A stretch of 12,777 bases of DNA, taken from Thiorhodovibrio sp. GTDB lineage: Bacteria; Pseudomonadota; Gammaproteobacteria; Chromatiales; Chromatiaceae. Location of the stretch: NCBI GenBank assembly GCA_007128075.1, contig SKYD01000097.1:1-12777 (forward strand), in the 5' to 3' direction. Shown piece after piece: positions 6,728-12,777 of the stretch. Made by a program: the position numbers and the translations under genes. Position 1 is the stretch's first letter. Every line of letters starts with the position of its first letter. The notes below the pieces were generated by a model that ran no database searches, had not been told where the DNA came from, and saw only the letters and a program-made list of their open reading frames with translations.

Positions 6728-7299
6728 GGCTGCGGTTCTGCTGTTGCGCTAAGTTCCTGCTCATCTTTGAGATGTGCATAGAGGGTGCGAAAGCGCAGCG
6801 GATCGAGCTGGCCAAAGACTGGATCTTGCGCAGTGGGTGTTTGTTGGTCGAGTGCCTCCCAATCGGCAGCGGTCAGCCACTGACGAGCCAGCACAAAGGC
6901 CTCCGCCTCCTCGCGGTCGAGATGGGCGCGCATCATCTGTATCCACTGTGCTCCCTGTTGACTCACTTGCTCACGCGGAACCACGGCTTCGTGAATAATT
7001 CCCTCCAACGAGGTGCGCAGTTGTCGCCCCAACTGAGCGAGGATGACATGCTCCTCAATCAAGTGCTGCAACAGCGGATGGTGGACATCGCTCACTGCTT
7101 GGACACGAGCAAAGAGCTGATCCTCGCTGGGATGATGCACCTGATCGGTGTAATCGACGATATATTCCAACAGCTCACACAGCAGATCATAACTGGGCTG
7201 GTCGCCACTGTTAAACCGCGCAAGCTGGCTTTCTAATAAGTCCATCACCCGGATGAGACGATGATGATCGCGGCTTAGCCGCTGTAATAAAGTGCTCAT
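6724..7299 (-). CDS. Hemerythrin HHE-domain protein
   Basis: A 191-residue soluble helical protein. The iron-ligand pattern of HHE hemerythrins is visible: DHHRL at 11-15, VHHPSED at 54-60, EEH at 82-84 and HLDREEAE further on, enough histidines and carboxylates for a di-iron centre. Such proteins bind O2 or NO, or act in iron handling or repair; the specific role here is unknown. An upstream in-frame start at 7359 would add 20 residues. I prefer ATG 7299 for two reasons: GGAGGT (7303-7308) is correctly spaced before it, and it overlaps the upstream channel gene's stop as ATGA (7299-7296). It also overlaps hemH by ATGA. Sitting between a K+ channel and ferrochelatase, a link to iron or redox status is reasonable but inferred. 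Confidence 0.92.
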   Translation of the reverse strand: MSTLLQRLSRDHHRLIRVMDLLESQLARFNSGDQPSYDLLCELLEYIVDYTDQVHHPSEDQLFARVQAVSDVHHPLLQHLIEEHVILAQLGRQLRTSLEGIIHEAVVPREQVSQQGAQWIQMMRAHLDREEAEAFVLARQWLTAADWEALDQQTPTAQDPVFGQLDPLRFRTLYAHLKDEQELSATAEPQP

Positions 7300-9017
7300 A
7301 GTACCTCCGAGGATTCGGGCGCACTGGTGTGGTGCGTTTGCAACCGCCGCCCAATCCAAGTGCGCGGGCGGGCACGACCGAACATCACATAATCCAGCAC
7401 ATCACAATTTTGCAGTGTCCACTGCATGGCTGATCGCGCTGGGGGCAGCCCACAGAGTAGCAGCTCATCGCCGGCGCGCAATGGCTCGCCGAGATCGGGC
7501 AGGCGAGTGCGCTCTTGACCTTGGCGGCGCATCAGAATCATTGCCGGCAATGTTTGCTCACGCTCACGCGGGTGGCGCAACAAATCTTCTAAACACGGAA
7601 TATTCCCCGCTTCCCAGGTGGTCACAATGGCGTGCGCCTCATCAATCGCCACCTGCCAGACCATCGGCGCCTGATCCTGCACCAGGCCGGCAATACGGCT
7701 AAGCAATAAGCACGCCCAGGTCGCGGTTTCGTACTGCGCATAATGAATAAATTCATTGAGCAGTGGGGTGCGCAACAGCAACCGTACCCGATCTGCAACG
7801 ATTAAGCTAGGGTGCATCCGAATATCAGCCGCAACAGCATCAAACAATTGCTGATTGAGCAGATCATTTTCGCGCACCACCACAAACAATTCAGGGTTGA
7901 GGGTGCGTGCGGTCATCACAATGGATAAATTATTGACATCGCAATCGGTGCCCGCGATCAGCCCCACCGCCTGATGCACCCCCGCCTGTTCTAAGGTATT
8001 GGCCTCAGTGCCGCGTCCAGCAACCAACCGCCCCGGCGGGGTGCCGGTGATTTCTGGGGTCGCCTCAATGACTACAGTGTCGAACTTATATTCGACCAGT
8101 TGGCGCATCACCGCCTTGCCAAAACGACCATAGCCACACACAATCCATAAACCATGTTCCGGCAAATGGCGGGGGTCTTTCAGCGGTGCGCCATCGGGTG
8201 CGCCCAGCCAATCATGCAGCAGTGCCAAACAGGGATTTTGCAAGGCAATGCCCAGATATTGGGCGAATAGATCAAATGGATTAAAAATATGCTCGGTGCC
8301 AAAGGATGCCATGTTGGCCTTCACATCTTGCGAATCGGTGCGACAAACCACAGCAATCCGTGGATTGAGCAGCTTGGCAGCAATGGCGATTTTAAGATTG
8401 ACCTCATTGGTTGAGGTCAGCGCCAGCACGCCATGACAATGCCGATTGCGCAGCCCCGCCAGCAATAAAATATCTGGACAACGCGCATCAGCATGTAAAG
8501 CGGGAACAAACTCACGCAGGTTTTCGAGCTTAAGCTGATTGATGCGGGCTTCTTGGTCATCGACCACCACCGTGCGCTGTCCGGCGTTGCTCAGGGCGCG
8601 CACCAAGCCGCTGCCAGTCTGACCATAGCCACAGATTAGAAAAAACGGCTCGCGCAGCCTCCGCACCTGGGCAGCAAAGCGATCTTCAGCCAGCGCCCGG
8701 CGCAGAGTTTTGTCCTGCAACAGCGCGATCAGTGAGCCAATCGAATACAGCCAAGCAATGACGCTGGCATAGATACAAAACAGTATCCACAGCCGCTGCT
8801 CATCGCTAAATTCATAAGGCAGCTCGCCAAAGCCGATGGTGGTCGCCATATAGCTGACAAAATAGGTGGCGTGGAAAAAATCCATGTGCCAGAGCGTGCC
8901 ATCGGGTTTGTATCCAGGAACCGCCATCAGCCCCACCACCGCAATGCTGTAAGTCACCACCAGCACCAACAGCGGCGTGCGCATCCGCCGCAGGATCAAA
9001 AAGTAGGTGTTGTCCAC
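7296..9017 (-). CDS. K+ channel-like protein with two TrkA-N (RCK) domains
   Basis: A 573-residue inner-membrane protein. Two N-terminal membrane helices (about 13-33 and 76-100) flank a pore loop whose filter reads TIGFGE at 60-65, close to the canonical T-x-G-Y/F-G-D/E of K+ channels. A first cytoplasmic RCK domain starts at the nucleotide-binding GYGQTGSG (130-137), and a second has GYGRFGKA near residue 290. A C-terminal segment with PAMILMRRQG and LRAGDELLLCG looks like a TrkA-C/RCK-C domain. The tandem RCK layout suggests one chain provides two of the gating-ring units. Ion conduction and ligand (NAD(H), ATP or other nucleotide) are inferred. The start is GTG, 3 nt after the stop of the preceding DUF6394-type gene, with no strong Shine-Dalgarno, consistent with re-initiation. 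The stop overlaps the hemerythrin start. Confidence 0.9.
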   Translation of the reverse strand: MDNTYFLILRRMRTPLLVLVVTYSIAVVGLMAVPGYKPDGTLWHMDFFHATYFVSYMATTIGFGELPYEFSDEQRLWILFCIYASVIAWLYSIGSLIALLQDKTLRRALAEDRFAAQVRRLREPFFLICGYGQTGSGLVRALSNAGQRTVVVDDQEARINQLKLENLREFVPALHADARCPDILLLAGLRNRHCHGVLALTSTNEVNLKIAIAAKLLNPRIAVVCRTDSQDVKANMASFGTEHIFNPFDLFAQYLGIALQNPCLALLHDWLGAPDGAPLKDPRHLPEHGLWIVCGYGRFGKAVMRQLVEYKFDTVVIEATPEITGTPPGRLVAGRGTEANTLEQAGVHQAVGLIAGTDCDVNNLSIVMTARTLNPELFVVVRENDLLNQQLFDAVAADIRMHPSLIVADRVRLLLRTPLLNEFIHYAQYETATWACLLLSRIAGLVQDQAPMVWQVAIDEAHAIVTTWEAGNIPCLEDLLRHPREREQTLPAMILMRRQGQERTRLPDLGEPLRAGDELLLCGLPPARSAMQWTLQNCDVLDYVMFGRARPRTWIGRRLQTHHTSAPESSEVL

Positions 9018-9020
9018 TGT

Positions 9021-9404
9021 TCAGCGGCGCACCATCACCGTTTCGATCACCAACAGCACCACCGAGACCACATTGGCAAGCATCGCTCCGCCCGCCAGCG
9101 AGACAATGCTCGACATCAGTGCCGGGGTCATCCCCGAATCAAACACATGCGCTGTCAGCGTCCATAAGATCGCCGCCGCCGCAAGCTGAATCATCGCCAC
9201 CAGACTGGTCGCCAACAGCATGGCATCCATCTGGCTGCGGTCCCCAAGTTTCATAATGGTCGCGATCAGATTGACGATCAGCACCACAGCAAATTCCCAG
9301 ACATGGTGATGGTCAGGATTATCGACCTCGCCGACAAAAAAGCCGAAATTCAGCGTCAATGCCAGCAGGATAAAAAATCCAAAAACGACCTTATCAAGGT
9401 TCAT
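9021..9404 (-). CDS. Small integral membrane protein, DUF6394-like
   Basis: 127 residues with about four hydrophobic helices (roughly 5-25, 37-52, 62-88 and 93-123), a central KLGDRSQMDA loop and a C-terminal VIETVMVRR. It resembles the DUF6394 family of proteobacterial membrane proteins, from memory and without a search. Function is unknown. Its ATG overlaps the proB stop (ATGA, 9404-9401), and its stop is 3 nt before the GTG of the K+ channel gene, so the two membrane proteins are very likely made together. An accessory subunit or regulator role for the channel is a plausible inference only. Confidence 0.85.
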   Translation of the reverse strand: MNLDKVVFGFFILLALTLNFGFFVGEVDNPDHHHVWEFAVVLIVNLIATIMKLGDRSQMDAMLLATSLVAMIQLAAAAILWTLTAHVFDSGMTPALMSSIVSLAGGAMLANVVSVVLLVIETVMVRR

Positions 9405-10525
9405 AGCAACACCAGATTATCACGATGAATCAATTCATCGTCGTCGATAAAACCCAAAATTGTCGCAAATTCGCTGCTGGTGCGCCCTTTGATGCGCTGG
9501 GCATCGGCGGCATCGTAGTTAATCAGCCCACGGGCAATCTCGCGCTGGTTGGTATCAACACAGACCACCACCTCCCCGCGCTTAAAATCACCATGCACCG
9601 CCGTGACCCCCACCGCCAACAGACTGCGCCCTTTGTCGCACAAAGCGCGCACCGCTCCGGCATCAAGCACCAACTGACCACGCACCTGCAACTGACCAGC
9701 CAGCCAGCGTTTGCGGGCGGCTTGTGGCTCTTGGACGGGGGTGAGCAAGGTGCCAACCGCCGCGCCCTGGCCGATGTGCGAGAGCACCTGTCCACCATGG
9801 CCGGGGGCGATGATGGTTGCACAGCCCGACCGCGCTGCCAGCCGTGCTGCGCGGACTTTGGTCACCATGCCGCCGCTGCCCAAGCCGCTGCCGCTGGCAC
9901 CAGCCACCTGATCCAGCCGTGGATCATCAATCTGTGCCTGATCGATCAACGCTGCCTGCGGATGAAAACGGGGGTCGGCATCGAACAGCCCATCCTGGTC
10001 AGTCAGCAAAATCAACAATTCCGCCTCGATGAGATTGGCAACCAGCGCGGCGAGGGTGTCATTGTCACCAAAACGCAGCTCATCGGTGGCAACTGTGTCG
10101 TTTTCGTTGACGACTGGGATCACTCCGAGGGCAAGCAGGGTGCGTAAGGTGCTGCGGGCGTTGAGATAGCGTTTGCGGTCGGCAAGATCATCGCGGGTGA
10201 GCAAAATCTGCGCAGTGTGCAGACCGTGCTGTTCAAAACAGGTTTCATAGGCACGAATCAGCCCCATCTGGCCAATGGCGGCGGCGGCCTGAAGATCATG
10301 CAAGGTGCGCGGGCGGCGCTGCCAGCCCATCCGTGCCATGCCTTGTGCCACCGCACCAGAAGACACCAATACCAGAGGATGCCCAGCCTGACAACGGGCC
10401 GCCATCTGGGCAACCCAGGTATTCAGCACCGCCATCTCAAGCCCGGCACCGTTGCCAGTGAGTAACGCGCTGCCGATTTTAACCACCCAGCGCGAAGTGG
10501 CAGGGATACGAGCGCGTGCGAACAT
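9401..10525 (-). CDS. proB: Glutamate 5-kinase
   Basis: Phosphorylates glutamate to gamma-glutamyl phosphate, the first and feedback-controlled step of proline synthesis. The 374 residues carry an amino-acid-kinase domain: WVVKIGSALLT at the start, LVLVSSGAVAQGM, the ILLTRDDL.DRKRYLNAR block, PVVNENDTVA, RFGDNDTLAALVA, LLTDQDGLFDADP and GSGGMVTKVRAA. A C-terminal PUA domain follows (LVLDAGAVRALCDKGRSLLA to the end). The length fits the E. coli-type enzyme with PUA. It follows obgE with a 25-bp gap, the common gammaproteobacterial order. The Shine-Dalgarno before ATG 10525 is weak. proA is not in the window. Proline and betaine are both osmolytes, so the BCCT gene nearby is thematically related, though not in the operon. 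Confidence 0.97.
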   Translation of the reverse strand: MFARARIPATSRWVVKIGSALLTGNGAGLEMAVLNTWVAQMAARCQAGHPLVLVSSGAVAQGMARMGWQRRPRTLHDLQAAAAIGQMGLIRAYETCFEQHGLHTAQILLTRDDLADRKRYLNARSTLRTLLALGVIPVVNENDTVATDELRFGDNDTLAALVANLIEAELLILLTDQDGLFDADPRFHPQAALIDQAQIDDPRLDQVAGASGSGLGSGGMVTKVRAARLAARSGCATIIAPGHGGQVLSHIGQGAAVGTLLTPVQEPQAARKRWLAGQLQVRGQLVLDAGAVRALCDKGRSLLAVGVTAVHGDFKRGEVVVCVDTNQREIARGLINYDAADAQRIKGRTSSEFATILGFIDDDELIHRDNLVLL

Positions 10526-10550
10526 GGTGCGAAATCTCTAGGGTGGGAAA

Positions 10551-11603
10551 TTAGTCGAGTGGATGCCAGGCGTTGCTGTGTTCGAATGCCTGGGGTAATT
10601 GTTCGAGATGCTGCATCAATTGTTCGCTGAGTTCAGCAAGCCCGTGCCCGGTCAATGCTGAGACGGCAAAGACTGGTTGTTTCCAATCAAGCTGCTCGAT
10701 CAAGGCGGTCTGTTGTTCAGCCAAGGTCTCGGCAGACAGCAGATCGCTTTTATTGAGCACCAGCCAGCGCACCTTGCCAGCCAACAATTGCTCGGCGGCA
10801 TTGAGTTCGCGCTCGATGGTTTGCACCTGTTCGTAGGGTGTCGGCTGCCCTGGCAAGGGGGCAATATCGACAACATGCAGCAATAGCCGCGTCCGTGCCA
10901 GATGTTTCAAAAACCGCGTCCCCAGCCCGGCACCATCGGCCGCGCCCTCAATCAGCCCCGGAATATCGGCAAGCACAAAATGCCGCCGCTCGCCAAGGCG
11001 CACCACGCCAAGACTCGGGTACAGGGTGGTGAAGGGATAATCGGCAACCTTGAGCTTGGTGCTCGACATCTGGTTAACCAAACTCGATTTGCCAGCATTG
11101 GGCAACCCCAACAGGCCAACATCAGCCAATAAGATCAGCTCCAGATGCAGTTGCCGTTTATCGCCTGGGGTGCCGTGGGTGAACTGACGCGGCGCACGAT
11201 TGGTGCTGGATTTAAAGCGCGCATTGCCGATGCCATGAAAGCCGCCCTGCGCCACCAGCAGTTGCTGGCCGTGACTTAAAATCTCACCAATCAGCTCGCC
11301 GGTGTCAGTGTCGCTAATACGGGTGCCGACGGGAACGGCAACGAATAAATCGGCACCTGAGCGCCCGGTGCATTGCCGCCCCATGCCATCGCGACCGCGC
11401 TCGGCACGATGCCGCCGCTTGTGGCGAAAATCAACAAGGGTGTTAAGCCCACTGTCGCCAACGAGATAGACGCAGCCGCCATCGCCCCCATCGCCGCCAT
11501 CAGGGCCACCTTTGGGGATGAATTTCTCGCGCCGAAAACTCAGGCAGCCACTGCCACCATCGCCGGCCTCGACGCGAATATCCACCTCATCGACAAATTT
11601 CAC
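10551..11603 (-). CDS. obgE: Obg-family GTPase (ObgE/CgtA)
   Basis: Essential ribosome-associated GTPase involved in 50S assembly and stringent-response physiology. The glycine-rich Obg fold fills about residues 1-158 (FVDEVDIRVEAGDGGSGCLS, KGGPDGGDGGDGG). The G domain follows with G1 GLPNAGKSS, the switch region DYPFTTLYPSLG, G3 DIPGLIEGA, G4 NKSD and G5 SAL. The short acidic C-terminal tail of E. coli ObgE is mostly absent: the 350-residue protein ends about ten residues after LEQLPQAFEH. The start is GTG (11603), supported by AGGCGG just upstream and by the conserved N-terminus. It sits 17 bp after rpmA in the classic rplU-rpmA-obgE order. Confidence 0.97.
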   Translation of the reverse strand: MKFVDEVDIRVEAGDGGSGCLSFRREKFIPKGGPDGGDGGDGGCVYLVGDSGLNTLVDFRHKRRHRAERGRDGMGRQCTGRSGADLFVAVPVGTRISDTDTGELIGEILSHGQQLLVAQGGFHGIGNARFKSSTNRAPRQFTHGTPGDKRQLHLELILLADVGLLGLPNAGKSSLVNQMSSTKLKVADYPFTTLYPSLGVVRLGERRHFVLADIPGLIEGAADGAGLGTRFLKHLARTRLLLHVVDIAPLPGQPTPYEQVQTIERELNAAEQLLAGKVRWLVLNKSDLLSAETLAEQQTALIEQLDWKQPVFAVSALTGHGLAELSEQLMQHLEQLPQAFEHSNAWHPLD

Positions 11604-11620
11604 CGCAGCCGCCTAATGGT

Positions 11621-11884
11621 TTATGCTGACAATGGCTCGATGCGCACCATTTTGCGGTTTTTGGCACCCTTGACCTCAAAGCGCACAATGCCATCGGTGA
11701 GGGCAAATAAGGTATGATCGCGCCCACAGCCGACATTGACCCCGCCGTGAAAACGGGTGCCACGCTGACGGACGATGATGGTGCCGGCGCTGACCTGTTG
11801 ACCGCCAAAACGCTTAACACCGAGCCGTTTGGATTCGGAATCGCGCCCGTTGCGCGAGCTGCCTCCAGCTTTTTTGTGTGCCAT
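11621..11884 (-). CDS. rpmA: 50S ribosomal protein L27
   Basis: 87 residues beginning MAHKKAGGSSRNGRDSESKR, the canonical L27 N-terminus that reaches the peptidyl-transferase centre; no N-terminal extension needing cleavage is present. The C-terminal half (GTIIVRQRGTRFHGG, GRDHTLFALTDGIVRFE) is standard. AGGAG overlaps the rplU stop codon (TAGGAG), so L21 and L27 translation are linked. The gap to rplU is 11 bp. Confidence 0.99.
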   Translation of the reverse strand: MAHKKAGGSSRNGRDSESKRLGVKRFGGQQVSAGTIIVRQRGTRFHGGVNVGCGRDHTLFALTDGIVRFEVKGAKNRKMVRIEPLSA

Positions 11885-11895
11885 TTAGATATCTC

Positions 11896-12207
11896 CTAAT
11901 GTCCAATCGCCGTAATTTCAAGCTGAGTAAACCACTGACGATGCCCTTGGCGTTTCATGTAGTGTTTACGGCGACGAAACTTGATAATTTTCACTTTGTC
12001 GGCACGACCGTGCATCTGCACTCGCGCTGTAACCGATTGATTTTCAAGAAACGGTTTCCCAGTTTCGATGTGTTCTCCGTCGGCAACAAGCAAGACTTTA
12101 TCAAGCGCAATCTCTGAACCTGCGTCGGCGGCAAGTTTTTCGACCCGCAGAATGTCGCCTTTGGCGACCCGATATTGCTTACCGCCGGTCTGAATAACCG
12201 CGTACAT
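11896..12207 (-). CDS. rplU: 50S ribosomal protein L21
   Basis: 103 residues from ATG 12207 (MYAVIQTGGKQYRVAKGDIL), the same length as E. coli L21. It ends with FRRRKHYMKRQGHRQWFTQL and a short tail. An upstream in-frame start at 12249 would add a His-rich 14-residue leader. I reject it because L21 proteins begin MYAVI and GGGGA (12217-12221) is spaced for ATG 12207. It is the first gene of the minus-strand operon, with its own promoter at 12264-12293. Confidence 0.98.
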   Translation of the reverse strand: MYAVIQTGGKQYRVAKGDILRVEKLAADAGSEIALDKVLLVADGEHIETGKPFLENQSVTARVQMHGRADKVKIIKFRRRKHYMKRQGHRQWFTQLEITAIGH

Positions 12208-12263
12208 GTGATGATGTCCCCACAAATGAATTAAGTGACTTTGCGACAAGTCAAAGACCCATC

Positions 12264-12293
12264 AGTATAGCGTTGTGGTGATTGTGCGGTCAA
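12264..12293 (-). promoter_or_regulatory. Sigma70-type promoter of the rplU operon
   Basis: On the minus strand TTGACC (12288-12293) and TATACT (12264-12269) are separated by 18 bp, each one or two mismatches from consensus. The predicted start is near 12257, giving a leader of about 50 nt before the rplU ATG. It is the only strong promoter I see for the eight genes down to hemH. Confidence 0.75.
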
Positions 12294-12329
12294 TCAAAAT
12301 TTTTGGGTGCATGATTCACGCTAGCCTAT

Positions 12330-12776
12330 TCACCACCGCAGATACTTAGGAACATCTGATGTGTTATATTCATTTAGTGTTAAGTCAAAATTAGAAAATA
12401 AGTTATTTTTAAATATGTAATATGCTAACTTGGCATTTTCTTGTTGTTTGTGTTGAAAAAGATGTACATCTGATAAAATTGCACAGCAAAATTCAATCAG
12501 AAAAACATGATCTCTTTTTGATTTAGAAAAATATTGAATGGATTTTTGTTTTCCAGAAATGAAATCTTTTAAAAAAATAGAGACATGCTTTTTTAGTAGG
12601 CGTTCTTTAACAAAATAGTCAAAATCACGAAGAAATATTGAGTTAATAAAATTGTTTATAGCATCTTTATTTTCGACATCAAAACCAATGAAAAGCGTTA
12701 ATACAATAACTGCCTCTAATAAAACAGAATCTTTTTTTAATTTTTTTTGAAACTCAGCATGCAGAAATTGATGATA
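12330..12776 (-). CDS. 3' end of unrecognised AT-rich ORF (runs off the window)
   Basis: On the minus strand a frame is open from the edge (first full codon 12776-12774) to TGA at 12332-12330: 148 codons with no stop despite strongly AT-rich sequence where stops are frequent by chance. The start lies outside. The visible part begins YHQFLHAEFQKKLKKDSVLL and ends NTSDVPKYLRWW. It is rich in Lys, Phe, Asn and Ile, looks mostly helical, and has no clear membrane segment or catalytic motif. I do not recognise the family. Base composition and codon use (AAA, TTT, TTA, ATT) contrast sharply with the neighbouring core genes, suggesting acquisition. The stop lies 36 bp before the rplU -35 box, on the same strand, and no strong terminator separates them. 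Confidence 0.62.
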   Translation of the reverse strand, partial: YHQFLHAEFQKKLKKDSVLLEAVIVLTLFIGFDVENKDAINNFINSIFLRDFDYFVKERLLKKHVSIFLKDFISGKQKSIQYFSKSKRDHVFLIEFCCAILSDVHLFQHKQQENAKLAYYIFKNNLFSNFDLTLNEYNTSDVPKYLRW

Positions 12777-12777
12777 A

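Noticed and set aside
7300..7359. 20-residue N-terminal extension of the hemerythrin protein
   Set aside because: ATG 7299 has a well-placed GGAGGT and an ATGA overlap with the upstream stop; the extension only reads the end of the channel gene in another frame.
9425..10147. 240-codon plus-strand ORF opposite proB
   Set aside because: Shadow of proB; the sequence is low in family features, and the proB reading explains the region completely.
11373..11717. 114-codon plus-strand ORF over obgE and rpmA
   Set aside because: Antisense to the start of obgE and the rpmA/obgE junction; the Ala-rich composition is typical of shadow frames in GC-rich genes.
12208..12249. 14-residue His-rich extension of L21
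   Set aside because: L21 proteins start MYAVI, and the ribosome site is spaced for ATG 12207; the extension lies in the mRNA leader.

Overview
The window looks like the chromosome of a gammaproteobacterium. The evidence is the order rplU-rpmA-obgE-proB, a YpjD-type CcsA-like protein, typical gammaproteobacterial Nth and HemH proteins, and moderately GC-rich core genes. A BCCT osmolyte transporter and a K+ channel protein would suit a saline or osmotically variable habitat. I cannot name a genus.

Left end (1-1453) is a scarred accessory locus. Reading + strand from the edge, a piece of a type I restriction HsdR subunit stops just before its Walker A motif. It runs in frame into the last third of a UDP-glucuronate-epimerase-like sugar epimerase (stop at 417). 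About 60 bp later comes a compact, highly structured non-coding element (about 479-715) that I read as an ORF-less HEARO/omega-RNA of the IscB/IS200-IS605 world. It abuts the C-terminal part of an HsdR (716-1453). Both HsdR motor domains are missing and the epimerase-plus-RNA block sits in their place.

Centre (1546-5686) is ordinary housekeeping. nth (-) and an atypical Sfp-type phosphopantetheinyl transferase (+) are divergent. A bidirectional terminator and tRNA-Thr(CGT) (-) follow. ypjD (-) and a BCCT transporter (+) are divergent.

Right (5687-12207, all -) is one long operon read as rplU, rpmA, obgE, proB, a DUF6394-type membrane protein, a K+-channel/double-RCK protein, a hemerythrin-domain protein and hemH. 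A good sigma70-type promoter lies at 12264-12293. The last five genes are joined by 4-nt ATGA overlaps or a 3-nt gap, so they are probably translationally coupled. This links ribosome/GTPase and proline synthesis genes to K+ handling, a di-iron O2/iron protein and the last step of haem synthesis. hemH ends on the base next to the BCCT stop codon.

Far right (12330-12777) is abruptly AT-rich and holds the 3' end of an unrecognised minus-strand ORF that continues past the window. It is probably the edge of an acquired segment just upstream of the rplU promoter.
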